Origin: Flintibacter faecis
GTDB lineage: Bacteria > Bacillota > Clostridia > Oscillospirales > Oscillospiraceae
Length of the DNA stretch: 64,000 bases
Reading direction: 5' to 3'
NCBI RefSeq assembly: GCF_014287875.1
Contig: NZ_JACOPN010000001.1
Coordinates: 372,001 to 436,000, forward strand
The first letter of the stretch is position 1. Each line of letters starts with the position of its first letter. Below the pieces are notes generated by a model that saw only the letters and a program-made list of their open reading frames with translations, did not search any database and was not told where the DNA came from. Positions 1 to 7,511 of this stretch are shown here, piece after piece. The position numbers and the translations under genes were made by a program.

Positions 1-1391
1 TCCACCTGGAGGGTATAGCCCAGGGCCCCGGAGGTGCGGGGGATGATGGTGATCTTCTGTACGGGGGCGGAGTGGGTCTGCATGGCGGCGACTAAGGCGT
101 GGCCCGTCTCGTGATAGGCCACGATCTTCTTCTCCTGGTCAGACAGCACCCGGCTCTTCTTCTGATACCCGGCGATGACCACCTCCACGCTCTCCTGCAG
201 GTCCTCCTGGGTGGCGAACTTCCGTCCGTCCCGCACCGCCCGCAGGGCGGCCTCGTTGACGATGTTGGCCAGCTCCGCGCCGGAGGCGCCGGAGGCCATT
301 CTGGCGATGGGGGCAAAGTCCACTCCGTCGGCCAGACGGATCTTCTTAGCGTGGACCTTTAAGATATCGATACGGCCCTGAAGGTCGGGCAGCTCCACGG
401 GGATGCGCCGGTCAAAGCGCCCCGGACGCAGCAGGGCGGGGTCCAGGGAGTCGGGCCGGTTGGTGGCCGCCAGGACCACCACGCCCCTGCTGCCGTCAAA
501 GCCATCCATCTCGGTGAGCAGCTGGTTCAGGGTCTGCTCCCGCTCGTCGTTGCCGCCGGAGAACTGGCCGTCCCGCTTTTTGCCGATGGTGTCGATCTCG
601 TCGATGAAGATGATGCAGGGGGCCTTCTCGTTGGCCTGCTTGAACAGGTCCCGGACCTTGGCCGCCCCCCGGCCCACGAACATCTCTACAAATTCCGACC
701 CGGCGATGGAGAAGAAGGGGACGTTTGCCTCACCGGCCACGGCCTTGGCCAGCAGTGTTTTGCCGGTGCCCGGAGGGCCCACCAGCAGAGCGCCCTTGGG
801 CAGCTTGGCACCGATCTCCCGGTACTTCTCCGGGTCGTGGAGGAAGTCCACGATCTCGTTGAGCAGTTCCTTCGCCTCGTCCTCCCCGGCCACGTCGGCA
901 AAGCGGATGCCGGTGGAGGAGGGCACATATACTTTTGCCCCGGAGCCGCCGCCCATGCCGAACATCATGCCGTCCTTGCCGCCCATGGCCTTCTGCATCC
1001 GGCGGTTGAGGAAATATCCGATGAGCATAAAGGGCACCAGGGGCAGCACCCAGTTCATCAGCAGGGTGGTCATGGCGGAGGGCTGGGTGTCGATCTGCTG
1101 GAACTTGGCCCCGGAGTCGTAAAGGCGCTGGGTGCGCCCGGCATCTTCCGTAGCCACGGTCTCGTAAATTTTGCCTTCTTTGTCCGTGAACAGGATCTGG
1201 TCGTCCCGGATCTCCACCTGGTCGATCTGTTTCTTGTCCGTCATGGACATAAACACATCATAGGTCACATTCTCGATGCGGTTCTTGTTCATGGCGGGGA
1301 ACAGGGTGGCATTGAGCAGCAGCAGGATGGCCAGGGCGAGCAGATAGTAGTATACCAGGGGTTTTTTCGATGGCTGTTTGATCTCTTGCAT
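1..1391 (-). CDS. ftsH: ATP-dependent zinc metalloprotease FtsH (3' end cut by window)
   Basis: Membrane AAA+ protease that degrades misfolded membrane proteins and short-lived regulators. About 463 residues are visible; the rest of the peptidase domain lies outside the window. Two membrane segments are seen (about residues 12-31 and 108-127) around a small extracytoplasmic domain, then a Gly-rich linker. The AAA module has Walker A GPPGTGKT (205-212), Walker B IIFIDEID and the arginine-finger region RPGRFDRR. The zinc motif HETGH is at about residue 427. The ATG at 1391 is preceded by GAGAGG. Partial only because of the window edge. Confidence 0.97.
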   Translation of the reverse strand, partial: MQEIKQPSKKPLVYYYLLALAILLLLNATLFPAMNKNRIENVTYDVFMSMTDKKQIDQVEIRDDQILFTDKEGKIYETVATEDAGRTQRLYDSGAKFQQIDTQPSAMTTLLMNWVLPLVPFMLIGYFLNRRMQKAMGGKDGMMFGMGGGSGAKVYVPSSTGIRFADVAGEDEAKELLNEIVDFLHDPEKYREIGAKLPKGALLVGPPGTGKTLLAKAVAGEANVPFFSIAGSEFVEMFVGRGAAKVRDLFKQANEKAPCIIFIDEIDTIGKKRDGQFSGGNDEREQTLNQLLTEMDGFDGSRGVVVLAATNRPDSLDPALLRPGRFDRRIPVELPDLQGRIDILKVHAKKIRLADGVDFAPIARMASGASGAELANIVNEAALRAVRDGRKFATQEDLQESVEVVIAGYQKKSRVLSDQEKKIVAYHETGHALVAAMQTHSAPVQKITIIPRTSGALGYTLQV

Positions 1392-1428
1392 CTGAAGATC
1401 ATCCTCTCTGGGTGTGTGGTTCAAATCG

Positions 1429-1440
1429 TTAACCGGTTAA
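1429..1440. promoter_or_regulatory. 12-bp perfect palindrome in the ftsH leader
   Basis: TTAACCGGTTAA lies about 40 bp upstream of the ftsH start, next to an extended -10-like TGCTAGTAT (read on the minus strand, about 1448-1456). It could be an operator for ftsH control; no regulator is identified. Confidence 0.3.
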
Positions 1441-1520
1441 TGGATATACTAGCAAAAGGCCGGGACAAAATCCCGGTGTAAGTGTAAACAAATCGTGACG
1501 AAAGTATGAACATATCCCTG

Positions 1521-1562
1521 AAAAAAACAGGGGCGGCCAGACATCCACCTGTCTGGCCGCCC
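1521..1562 (-). terminator. Rho-independent terminator of queT
   Basis: On the minus strand a 12-bp stem GGGCGGCCAGAC / GTCTGGCCGCCC (1551-1562 with 1531-1542) is followed by a run of seven T. It ends the queT transcript before ftsH. Confidence 0.85.
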
Positions 1563-1579
1563 GTCGCCCGGCATTCCGG

Positions 1580-2128
1580 TCAGCTCCCGCTGCCCACAGC
1601 GGGGCTGAGCCCCAGGCGGGAGAGCCGGTCGGCGGGGATCATCTCCCGGAAAAAGCGCACCCGGGGCAGCACGCCCAACAGCAGCTGGCCCAGCACGGCG
1701 CTGGCGATCAGCTCGCCCAGGCCCACGGTAAAGGCGTTCAGGGCATAGGCCGGCCAAAAGGCCCCGCCGGTGCCCCCCACGGAAAAGGCGATCACCGCAC
1801 CCACGATGGCCGCATTGCACACCACCGGGGGCAGGGGCGCCAGCCAGCGGTTACGCAGGCTCTGGGTCCACAGGCAGGCGATAAGGGTGGCGGCGGAACC
1901 GGCCACCACATCCAGCAGCCCATAAGGGGAGAGCAGGTTTGCGATGAGACAGCCCACAAACAGTCCCGGCGTGGCGGCGGGGAACAGGAAGGGCAGCACG
2001 GTCAGTGCCTCGGCAAAGCGGATCTGCACTCCGGCATACTGGGGGATGGGCAGGGCCATGGTGAGTACGGCGTACACCGCGGCCAGCATGGCCGCCAGGG
2101 TGAGATCGCGGATCGAGAATTTAGACAT
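1580..2128 (-). CDS. queT: QueT-type queuosine precursor transporter
   Basis: 182-residue integral membrane protein of the QueT (DUF988) family, thought to be the substrate-binding subunit of an ECF transporter that imports preQ1/queuine-type precursors for tRNA modification. The N-terminus (KFSIRDLTLAAMLAAVYAVLT) starts the first of five to six hydrophobic segments; the family's IRFAEALTVLPFLF stretch and LLSPYGLLDVVAG loop are present. The ATG at 2128 has GGAGG eight bases upstream; an open frame continues farther 5' but that part is the structured leader, not protein. No queuosine biosynthesis gene is adjacent, so the organism may depend on salvage. Confidence 0.9.
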   Translation of the reverse strand: MSKFSIRDLTLAAMLAAVYAVLTMALPIPQYAGVQIRFAEALTVLPFLFPAATPGLFVGCLIANLLSPYGLLDVVAGSAATLIACLWTQSLRNRWLAPLPPVVCNAAIVGAVIAFSVGGTGGAFWPAYALNAFTVGLGELIASAVLGQLLLGVLPRVRFFREMIPADRLSRLGLSPAVGSGS

Positions 2129-2162
2129 AAAAAAACCTCCATTTTCTTCTTTAGAGAACGGC

Positions 2163-2280
2163 GGGACTCGTCTTTTTTCAGTCCCCCCGAACGAACACAG
2201 CGCCGCTCCCCTCCGTGGCCGGGCGTTCCACGCTTCTGGGGGCGGTTGGCTGTGCTTGGACGAGATGTGGAAACTCGTCA
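2163..2280 (-). ncRNA. Structured leader of queT, candidate preQ1 riboswitch
   Basis: The predicted transcript begins at about 2280 directly with a hairpin, GACGAG / CTCGTC (2259-2279). It continues into a long interrupted stem pairing CACAGC, CCGC, CCCC and CGTGG (within 2221-2254) with CCACG, GGGG, GCGG and GCTGTG (2196-2219), followed by a third hairpin GGGACT / AGTCCC (2163-2185), then the ribosome site. queT genes of Firmicutes are commonly under preQ1 riboswitches; class III is known from Faecalibacterium relatives. The pairing is seen in the sequence; ligand and class are inferred from the gene downstream. Confidence 0.5.
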
Positions 2281-2286
2281 AGAGGT

Positions 2287-2315
2287 ATCTTATCACAGCC
2301 CCGTCCCGCTGTCCA
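2287..2315 (-). promoter_or_regulatory. queT promoter
   Basis: -35 TGGACA (2310-2315), 17-bp spacer, -10 TAAGAT (2287-2292), read on the minus strand. The start point would be about 2280, the first base of the structured leader. Confidence 0.65.
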
Positions 2316-2345
2316 CTGGATAAATGGACAAAGAGCCCCGTACCC

Positions 2346-2374
2346 TTGCCTCCCTCCGGCAAATCAGGTACAAT
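2346..2374 (+). promoter_or_regulatory. Promoter of the SseB-like gene
   Basis: -35 TTGCCT (2346-2351), 17-bp spacer, -10 TACAAT (2369-2374). Divergent from the queT promoter about 30 bp away. Confidence 0.65.
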
Positions 2375-2404
2375 GGGACCAAGAACATGAAGGAGGTCCC
2401 CAAA

Positions 2405-2833
2405 ATGGAACAAAACGACCACAGCCTGGACAACGCCCCGCTCCTCCGGGCCATCGCCCGGATGCAGACGGAGAACAGCCGGGAAAGCCGGGAGGCGGTG
2501 CTGGACCTGGTCATCTCTCAGGCCCAGTTCCTGGCCCCGGCGGACATCGTCCCCGAGACAGAGGGGAAGGAGGCCGCCCTGCGCTTTCAGCTGCTGACCA
2601 ATCAGGAGGGACAGCCCTTCTTCCCCGCCTTCACCGGCTGGGAGGAGCTGCGCAAGCTGTGCGGCCCCAAAAATCAGCAGACGGTGGTCCTCACCTTTGA
2701 CCACTACGCCGGGATGGTCCTGCGGGACTGCCGGGCCGCCGGTTTTGTGGTGGACCCCATGGGGGCCTGTCTTACATTTGACCGGAACATGATGGAGCAT
2801 CTGGTACAGAGAAAACAAGAGATGACCAAGTGA
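2405..2833 (+). CDS. SseB family protein
   Basis: 142-residue soluble protein resembling the SseB N-terminal domain family (characteristic LLTNQEGQPFFPAFTGWEEL and a final FVVDPMG region). The molecular role of this family in Firmicutes is not established. The start at 2405 is chosen because AAGGAGG (2390-2396) sits eight bases before it and the promoter at 2346-2374 rules out the earlier in-frame ATG at 2324. Monocistronic; followed by a repeat hairpin. Confidence 0.75.
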   Translation: MEQNDHSLDNAPLLRAIARMQTENSRESREAVLDLVISQAQFLAPADIVPETEGKEAALRFQLLTNQEGQPFFPAFTGWEELRKLCGPKNQQTVVLTFDHYAGMVLRDCRAAGFVVDPMGACLTFDRNMMEHLVQRKQEMTK

Positions 2834-2834
2834 A

Positions 2835-2953
2835 ACGGATTGCCACGTCGCTTCGCTCCTCGCAATGACAAAAATACAGTCTTCTGTGTCGAGTACAGGC
2901 CCTCTGTACCCTGTCATTGCGAGGAAGGGCGCAGCCCTGACGTGGCAATCCGT
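2835..2953. repeat. Inverted pair of interspersed palindromic repeats
   Basis: A unit of the form CGGATTGCCACGTCG...CTCCTCGCAATGACA (2835-2870) is followed about 40 bp later by its inverted copy (2912-2953), so the whole can fold into one long hairpin. The same unit occurs at 11041, 11286, 17077, 17536, 49776, 55498 and 55558. It may also serve as a terminator for the SseB-like gene. No coding capacity. Confidence 0.85.
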
Positions 2954-2991
2954 CTCCCCACAAAAAAATTTTCAAATTTGAAAATTTCCTG

Positions 2992-3044
2992 TTGACATGT
3001 TGGTTAGTTTATGCTAACCTATGCTTGGTTAGAGAAAGCTAACT
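2992..3044 (+). promoter_or_regulatory. Promoter with two tandem TTAG-N6-CTAA operators
   Basis: -35 TTGACA (2992-2997), 17-bp spacer, extended -10 TGC-TAACCT (3015-3020), start at about 3027. A perfect palindrome GGTTAG-TTTATG-CTAACC (3002-3019) covers the spacer and -10; a second, GGTTAG-AGAAAG-CTAAC (3027-3043), begins at the start point, 25 bp on. TTAG-N6-CTAA matches the core of DtxR/IdeR-type metal-dependent repressor boxes (inference). Occupancy would block the promoter. Confidence 0.65.
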
Positions 3045-3183
3045 CCCCCCTCCTCACACCTCCCTGCTTTCTTCCTACCCCTTTTATTCCAGATTTCTCT
3101 GACCACCAGAAAGTCTTTCGGGACAGGCATCCCCGACAGACGGGCCGCTGACCGTGCGCATACACGCGGTCAGCGGTTTTTTT
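3027..3183 (+). ncRNA. Putative metal-regulated small RNA with C-rich anti-SD region
   Basis: About 157 nt between a strong promoter and a strong terminator, without an ATG or any start codon with a ribosome site. The 5' end can form a small hairpin from GTTAG/CTAAC. It is followed by an unpaired pyrimidine tract (3042-3084) containing CCCCCCTCC, ACCTCCC and TTCCTACCCC, which are complementary to GGAGG-type ribosome sites. A hairpin TCGGG/CCCGA (3118-3136) and the terminator stem complete it. The architecture recalls FsrA of Bacillus and RsaE-like C-rich RNAs that base-pair with ribosome sites; homology is not claimed. Expression and targets are inference. Confidence 0.55.
3145..3183 (+). terminator. 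Terminator of the putative small RNA
   Basis: Perfect 10-bp stem CCGCTGACCG / CGGTCAGCGG (3145-3154 with 3167-3176) followed by seven T (3177-3183). There is no gene upstream on this strand within reach other than the small RNA unit. Confidence 0.9.
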
Positions 3184-3258
3184 ATCTTTTCTCCCACCCC
3201 ATTCTGTGATATGATAGCTTTACCGGCCTGTTTGGTCTAAATTTTGGGAGGGGCGCTT

Positions 3259-4194
3259 ATGTTCGTCAAAAATCCTGAATATTTCCTCACCATCGCCAAG
3301 GAGCGCAGCATCTCTAAGGCGGCCGAGCAGCTGTATCTCTCCCAGCCCTACCTCAGCCAGTATCTGGCCAAGCTGGAGCACACCCTGGGGGTGGCCCTGA
3401 TGGACCGTTCCCACACCCCCCTCACCCTCACCACCGCCGGGGAGGTGTTCTATGCCTACCTGGAGCGGCAGAGCTATCTGGACCGGCAGCTGTTCAGCGA
3501 CCTGCGGGACATCCAGGACCGGAACCGCCCGGTGCTGCACATCGGCGTGTCCCCCTGGCGGGGAGCCATGCTGCTGCCCGACATCCTGCCCCTGTTCACC
3601 CCCCAGTTTCCCGACGTGCAGGTGGTCCTCCACGAGGCCGCCGTGCCCGAGCTGACCAAACTGGCGGAGGACAGCGTCATCGACTTCTGCATCATGCACA
3701 TCCCCAGCGATTTGACCGAGCTGTCCTATGAGCTCATCATGCGGGAGCACGTCTTTCTCATCGGCCATAAAAGCCACCCCCTGCTGCGGGGGCTGGACAG
3801 CCCCTATGACCGCCCCCTCCAGTTCACCCAGCTGCGGCAGCTGGAGCGCGAGCGTATCATTATGCTTCCCTCGGACTGGCGGCTGGCCAAGCTGCTGCAC
3901 AACACCTTCTCCGTACTGAACATCGATCCCCAGAACATCCTGGTCACCACCAACAACACCACCGCCATCAACCTGGCGGCGGAGAACATGGGCTTTGCCT
4001 TTTTGCAGGAGAGCGGCATCTCCCGCACCCCCTATCTGGACCGGCTTGCCTGCTTTACCATCGGGGACCCGCCCCTCACCTGCCCCACGGCGGTGGTGTA
4101 CAAGAAAAACGGCTTCCTCTCCCCCGCCGCCCGGGCCTTTATCGACCTGACAAAGGAGTTTTACCGGCGGTTCAACCGGGATGGGAATTTCTAA
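3259..4194 (+). CDS. LysR family transcriptional regulator
   Basis: 311-residue LysR-type regulator. Residues 1-60 form the winged helix-turn-helix (ISKAAEQLYLSQPYLSQYLAKLEHTLGVALMDR); the remainder is the two-lobed effector-binding fold. The ATG at 3259 is preferred over the upstream TTG at 3244 because GGGAGGGG lies just before it. A -10-like TATGAT (3210-3215) is upstream. It faces a convergent aminotransferase gene and no divergent target gene is adjacent, so its regulon cannot be read from context. Confidence 0.93.
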   Translation: MFVKNPEYFLTIAKERSISKAAEQLYLSQPYLSQYLAKLEHTLGVALMDRSHTPLTLTTAGEVFYAYLERQSYLDRQLFSDLRDIQDRNRPVLHIGVSPWRGAMLLPDILPLFTPQFPDVQVVLHEAAVPELTKLAEDSVIDFCIMHIPSDLTELSYELIMREHVFLIGHKSHPLLRGLDSPYDRPLQFTQLRQLERERIIMLPSDWRLAKLLHNTFSVLNIDPQNILVTTNNTTAINLAAENMGFAFLQESGISRTPYLDRLACFTIGDPPLTCPTAVVYKKNGFLSPAARAFIDLTKEFYRRFNRDGNF

Positions 4195-4231
4195 AAAAAT
4201 CCACAGGACCGATGGGTCCTGTGGATTTTTT
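4195..4231. terminator. Bidirectional terminator between convergent genes
   Basis: 11-bp stem TCCACAGGACC / GGTCCTGTGGA (4200-4210 with 4215-4225), six A before and six T after, so it works for the LysR gene and for the aminotransferase on the opposite strand. Confidence 0.92.
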
Positions 4232-4236
4232 GATCT

Positions 4237-5418
4237 TTACTTGTAGGAATCCGCCAACGCCTTGAACTTGGGCAGGGCCCGCTCAATGCGCTCGGTCTGG
4301 ACACAATAGGCGATCCGCACATGGCCCGGAGCGCCGAAGCCGGAGCCGGGGACCAGCAGCAGGTCGAAGTCCTTGGCCCGCTGGCTGAAGGCCACGTCGT
4401 CCGGCTCCAAAGAGCGGGGGAACAGATAGAAGGCTCCGCCGGGCTCGGCCACATGATAGCCCATCTCCCGCAGGGCGGTGACCAGCAGCTTGCAGTTGCG
4501 CTCGTACACCGCCAAGTCAGCTGTCATATCGCAGCACAGAGAGGTGACCTGCTGGAACAGGCTGGGGGCGTTCACATAGCCCAGGGAGCGGCCGGCTCCG
4601 GCCACGGCGGCATAGACCTCCTGAGCGTCCGTAATATCTCCGGGCACCAGCACATAGCCCAGGCGCTCGCCGGGCAGGGACAGGGACTTGGAGAAGGAGT
4701 AGCACACGATGGTGTCCTTGTAAATATGGGGCACCCAGGGCACCTCAAAGCCCTGGAACACGATCTCCCGATAGGGCTCGTCAGAGATGAGATAGATGGG
4801 GTGGCCGTACTCCTGACTCTTGGCGGTGAGGACAGCGGAGAGCTTCTCCAGAGTCTGGCGGGAATAGACCACGCCGGAGGGGTTGTTGGGGGTGTTTACC
4901 ACCACGCCCTTGGTGTGGGGGGTGATGGAGCGCTCCAGGGCGTCGAAGTCGATCTGGAAGTGCTCGATCTCCGGGGGGATCAGCACCATTTTGGCCCCGG
5001 CCCCCTCGATGAATACTTTATATTCAGGGAAATAGGGGGCAAATACGATGAACTCGTCCCCCGGGCAGGTCAGGCCGTTGAACACGCAGCACAGAGAGGC
5101 CGCCGCGCCCACGGTGATGTAAAACTGGTCGGCGGTGTAGCTGCCCTGGAAACGGCGGTTCAGGGAGTCGGCAAAGCGCTGCCGGGCGGCGGCATCCCCC
5201 TGGGCGCTGGTGTAGCAGTGGATCAGCTCGGGCTGCTCCTTCAGAATGCGGATGGCCGTCTCGTTGATGGCGTCGGGGGCGGGGACGCTGGGGTTGCCCA
5301 GGGAGAAGTCGAACACATTCTCCGCACCCACCACGGCGGAGCGCTGCTTGCCATACTCAAACAGCTCCCGGATCACAGACCGGGCAGTGCCCAGGCCCAG
5401 CATACGTTGGTTGACCAT
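4237..5418 (-). CDS. Pyridoxal-phosphate aminotransferase, class I/II
   Basis: 393-residue fold-type I aminotransferase resembling aspartate/aromatic aminotransferases of the AspC/PatA type. Visible motifs are the substrate region FDFSLGNPSVPAP, the NTPNNPSGVVYS loop, SDEPYREIVF with the PLP-contacting Asp and Tyr, and SFSKSLSLPGERLG carrying the Schiff-base Lys at about residue 245; the C-terminal Arg in HVRIAYC should bind the substrate carboxylate. The ATG at 5418 has GGAGG eleven bases upstream. Cytoplasmic. The exact amino donor is not predictable from sequence; aspartate or an aromatic acid is likely. Confidence 0.9.
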   Translation of the reverse strand: MVNQRMLGLGTARSVIRELFEYGKQRSAVVGAENVFDFSLGNPSVPAPDAINETAIRILKEQPELIHCYTSAQGDAAARQRFADSLNRRFQGSYTADQFYITVGAAASLCCVFNGLTCPGDEFIVFAPYFPEYKVFIEGAGAKMVLIPPEIEHFQIDFDALERSITPHTKGVVVNTPNNPSGVVYSRQTLEKLSAVLTAKSQEYGHPIYLISDEPYREIVFQGFEVPWVPHIYKDTIVCYSFSKSLSLPGERLGYVLVPGDITDAQEVYAAVAGAGRSLGYVNAPSLFQQVTSLCCDMTADLAVYERNCKLLVTALREMGYHVAEPGGAFYLFPRSLEPDDVAFSQRAKDFDLLLVPGSGFGAPGHVRIAYCVQTERIERALPKFKALADSYK

Positions 5419-5559
5419 GATCAAAACCTCCTGCACGGGAAGCAGAGCCCCCGTGAACATAATTTAACCTGACTGAAATTATATCACTGCACTTTGCGCA
5501 AGTAAAGCCAAAAGTTTTCCCGCTCCGGCCCGTGCCTGCCCTTCTCTCTGTTGGAACCG

Positions 5560-5587
5560 TTGACTTTTTCTGTATCGCTGGTACAAT
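5560..5587 (+). promoter_or_regulatory. Promoter of the 5669 membrane-protein gene
   Basis: -35 TTGACT (5560-5565), 16-bp spacer, -10 TACAAT (5582-5587). Confidence 0.65.
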
Positions 5588-5668
5588 GTACTTAGAGAAC
5601 GCATCAAGCCAAGCCCCGCCGAGCCGAATTTTGATCTTTTTGATCTTCAAGCTGTGAGGTGAAGCCGA

Positions 5669-6046
5669 ATGTCAAACCCACTCTTCCGCTACCCCAAGTT
5701 CTGGACCGAGGCGTTGAACTTTCTCCCCCTCCTGGCCTTTTGCCTGTACGCTCTCTCGTTTTCTGAAACTGCCGGAGTAGAGGCTGCGGTCATCCGGGTG
5801 TTCGTGGTCTACGGTCTCTTTCTCACCTACCCCACCAAAAAGCTGGTCTTTACTGAGAACGCCCACCGCAGGCGCTGGTTCGCCGTGCTGTACACGCCCC
5901 ACGTGATTTTCGGCATCTGGCTGGCTTGGTGGGGCTGCACCCACGGGTGGTTCCTCTCCCTGCTGTATTTGCTGTGCTCCGTCGCCTGTTATGGCTTTGC
6001 CCTGGCCGCTCTGGGCCGGCCCGCAGGCGATGATGAACCGATCTGA
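5669..6046 (+). CDS. Small integral membrane protein of unknown function
   Basis: 125 residues with four hydrophobic segments (about 15-32, 40-55, 70-90 and 93-115) separated by short loops; the second loop is basic (NAHRRRWF). I do not recognise the family. The start has AGGTGA ten bases upstream and a good promoter about 80 bp upstream. It stands alone between a minus-strand aminotransferase and pta, so context says nothing about its job. Confidence 0.65.
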   Translation: MSNPLFRYPKFWTEALNFLPLLAFCLYALSFSETAGVEAAVIRVFVVYGLFLTYPTKKLVFTENAHRRRWFAVLYTPHVIFGIWLAWWGCTHGWFLSLLYLLCSVACYGFALAALGRPAGDDEPI

Positions 6047-6142
6047 CGCTGAAAAAGCGGGCTGCCTTAAAATGATTGCAGCAATCACATGAGACAACCC
6101 CTCAATTAGCAGGAATCCTATAGCCTTCCCCCAGGGGAAGGC

Positions 6143-6180
6143 AAAAAGCGGGCTGCACACGGATGTGCAGCCCGCTTTTT
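6143..6180. terminator. Bidirectional terminator
   Basis: Perfect stem AAAAAGCGGGCTGCACA / TGTGCAGCCCGCTTTTT with a four-base loop; A and T runs allow use by the 5669 gene and by pta. Confidence 0.92.
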
Positions 6181-6208
6181 ACGTTATGTGTCTCTTTTCA
6201 GGCTGTCA

Positions 6209-7183
6209 TCAGGCCAGAGCGGCGGTAATGATGGCCATGGAATAGACCTCCTGGGCGTTGCAGCCCCGGGACAGGTCATTGATGGGGGCGTTCAGGCCCA
6301 GCAGGATGGGGCCATAGGCCTCGAAGCCGCCCAGGCGCTGGGCGATCTTATAGCCGATGTTGCCGGCGTTGATGTCGGGGAAGATGAAGGTGTTGGCATA
6401 GCCGGCCACCTTGGAGTTGGGGCACTTGGTCTTGGCCACACGGGGGGAGACGGCGGCGTCGAACTGCAGCTCGCCCTCGATGGGCACGTTGGGCATGGCC
6501 AGCTTGGCCTTGTTGGCGGCGTTGCGCATCTTGTCCACATCCTCGCCCTTGCCGGAGCCGAAGGTGGAGTAGCTCAGGAAAGCCACCTTGGGGTCCACGC
6601 CGAAAATCTTGGCGCAGTCCACGGTCTCGGCGGCGATCTCCACCAGCTCGTCCTCGTTGGGCTTGATGTTGATGGCGCAGTCGGCCATGGCCAGCACGTC
6701 GTTGTCGCCGGTGGCGGAGGGGCGCACCAGAATGAAGCAGGAGGACACGATGGAGTTGCCCGGCTTGGTCTTCACCAGCTGCAGGGCGGGGCGGACGGTG
6801 TCGGCGGTGGAGTAGGTGGCACCGCCCAGCAGGGCGTCGGCCTGGCCCATGGCCACCAGCATGGTGCCGAAGTAGTTGCTCTTCTTCAGGGCCTTGCGGC
6901 AGTCGTCCTCGGTCATCTTGCCCTTGCGCAGCTCCACCATGCGGGCAACCATGGCCTCCATCTCCTCATAGTTCTCAGGGTCGATGATGATGGCACCGCG
7001 GATGTTGAAACCGGCATCCTCGGCGGCCTGACGGATCTCCTCGGGGTTGCCCACCAGGATGGGGGTCAGGAAGGTACCGGACAGCAGCCGGGCAGATGCC
7101 TCCAGAATACGGGGGTCAGCGCCCTCTGTGAAGACGATCTTCCGGGGGTGGGCCTTCAGAATTTCGATCAGCTTCTTAAACAT
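6209..7183 (-). CDS. pta: Phosphate acetyltransferase
   Basis: 324-residue single-domain Pta of the short Firmicutes type, converting acetyl-CoA and phosphate to acetyl phosphate on the acetate/ATP pathway. Family stretches seen: KIVFTEGADPRILEAS near the N-terminus, GGATYSTADTVRPALQLV, SSCFILVR, ADCAIN, FGSGKGEDVDKM and the C-terminal FIFPDINAGNIGYKIAQRLGG. The ATG at 7183 has GGAGGAACTGCACTT immediately before it; the open frame beyond is untranslated leader because the promoter lies at 7253-7281. No acetate kinase gene is next to it. Confidence 0.95.
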   Translation of the reverse strand: MFKKLIEILKAHPRKIVFTEGADPRILEASARLLSGTFLTPILVGNPEEIRQAAEDAGFNIRGAIIIDPENYEEMEAMVARMVELRKGKMTEDDCRKALKKSNYFGTMLVAMGQADALLGGATYSTADTVRPALQLVKTKPGNSIVSSCFILVRPSATGDNDVLAMADCAINIKPNEDELVEIAAETVDCAKIFGVDPKVAFLSYSTFGSGKGEDVDKMRNAANKAKLAMPNVPIEGELQFDAAVSPRVAKTKCPNSKVAGYANTFIFPDINAGNIGYKIAQRLGGFEAYGPILLGLNAPINDLSRGCNAQEVYSMAIITAALA

Positions 7184-7252
7184 AAGTGCAGTTCCTCCAG
7201 AAACAAAGATTGGGACATCCCGCGCAGATGCCCTGCCTATCAAATCAAGGGT

Positions 7253-7281
7253 ATGTTAGCATTATTCTTTTCAAAAAGCAA
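7253..7281 (-). promoter_or_regulatory. pta promoter
   Basis: Minus strand -35 TTGCTT (7276-7281), 17-bp spacer, -10 TAACAT (7253-7258). Confidence 0.6.
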
Positions 7282-7416
7282 GGGCCAGCTTTGGCCTATC
7301 ACCCTTTTTTCTTTGCAAATCGGAGCGGATTTTGCTTGCGAGCCTTTCATGGCGTGAAAATCAGGCAAAGAAGCCGGAAAATCCGTATAAAATCTGTTTG
7401 GTTTGTTGGCTATCCA

Positions 7417-7445
7417 TTGCAATCAGAGAAAAGGTATGGTATACT
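7417..7445 (+). promoter_or_regulatory. Promoter of the CBS/HlyC-type gene
   Basis: -35 TTGCAA (7417-7422), 17-bp spacer, -10 TATACT (7440-7445). Confidence 0.7.
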
Positions 7446-7511
7446 CCTTGGAAATCGCTCCCACGGGAGACGAAAATTTGTGAAACAGAAAGCAGAGTTG
7501 ATCCCTTTATT

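Noticed and set aside
2992-3183. Leader of a lost feoA/feoB operon instead of a small RNA
   Set aside because: Considered because such operators often precede iron uptake genes. A strong terminator at 3145-3183 ends the unit before any reading frame, and the next gene has its own ribosome site and is a LysR regulator. A remnant origin is still possible.
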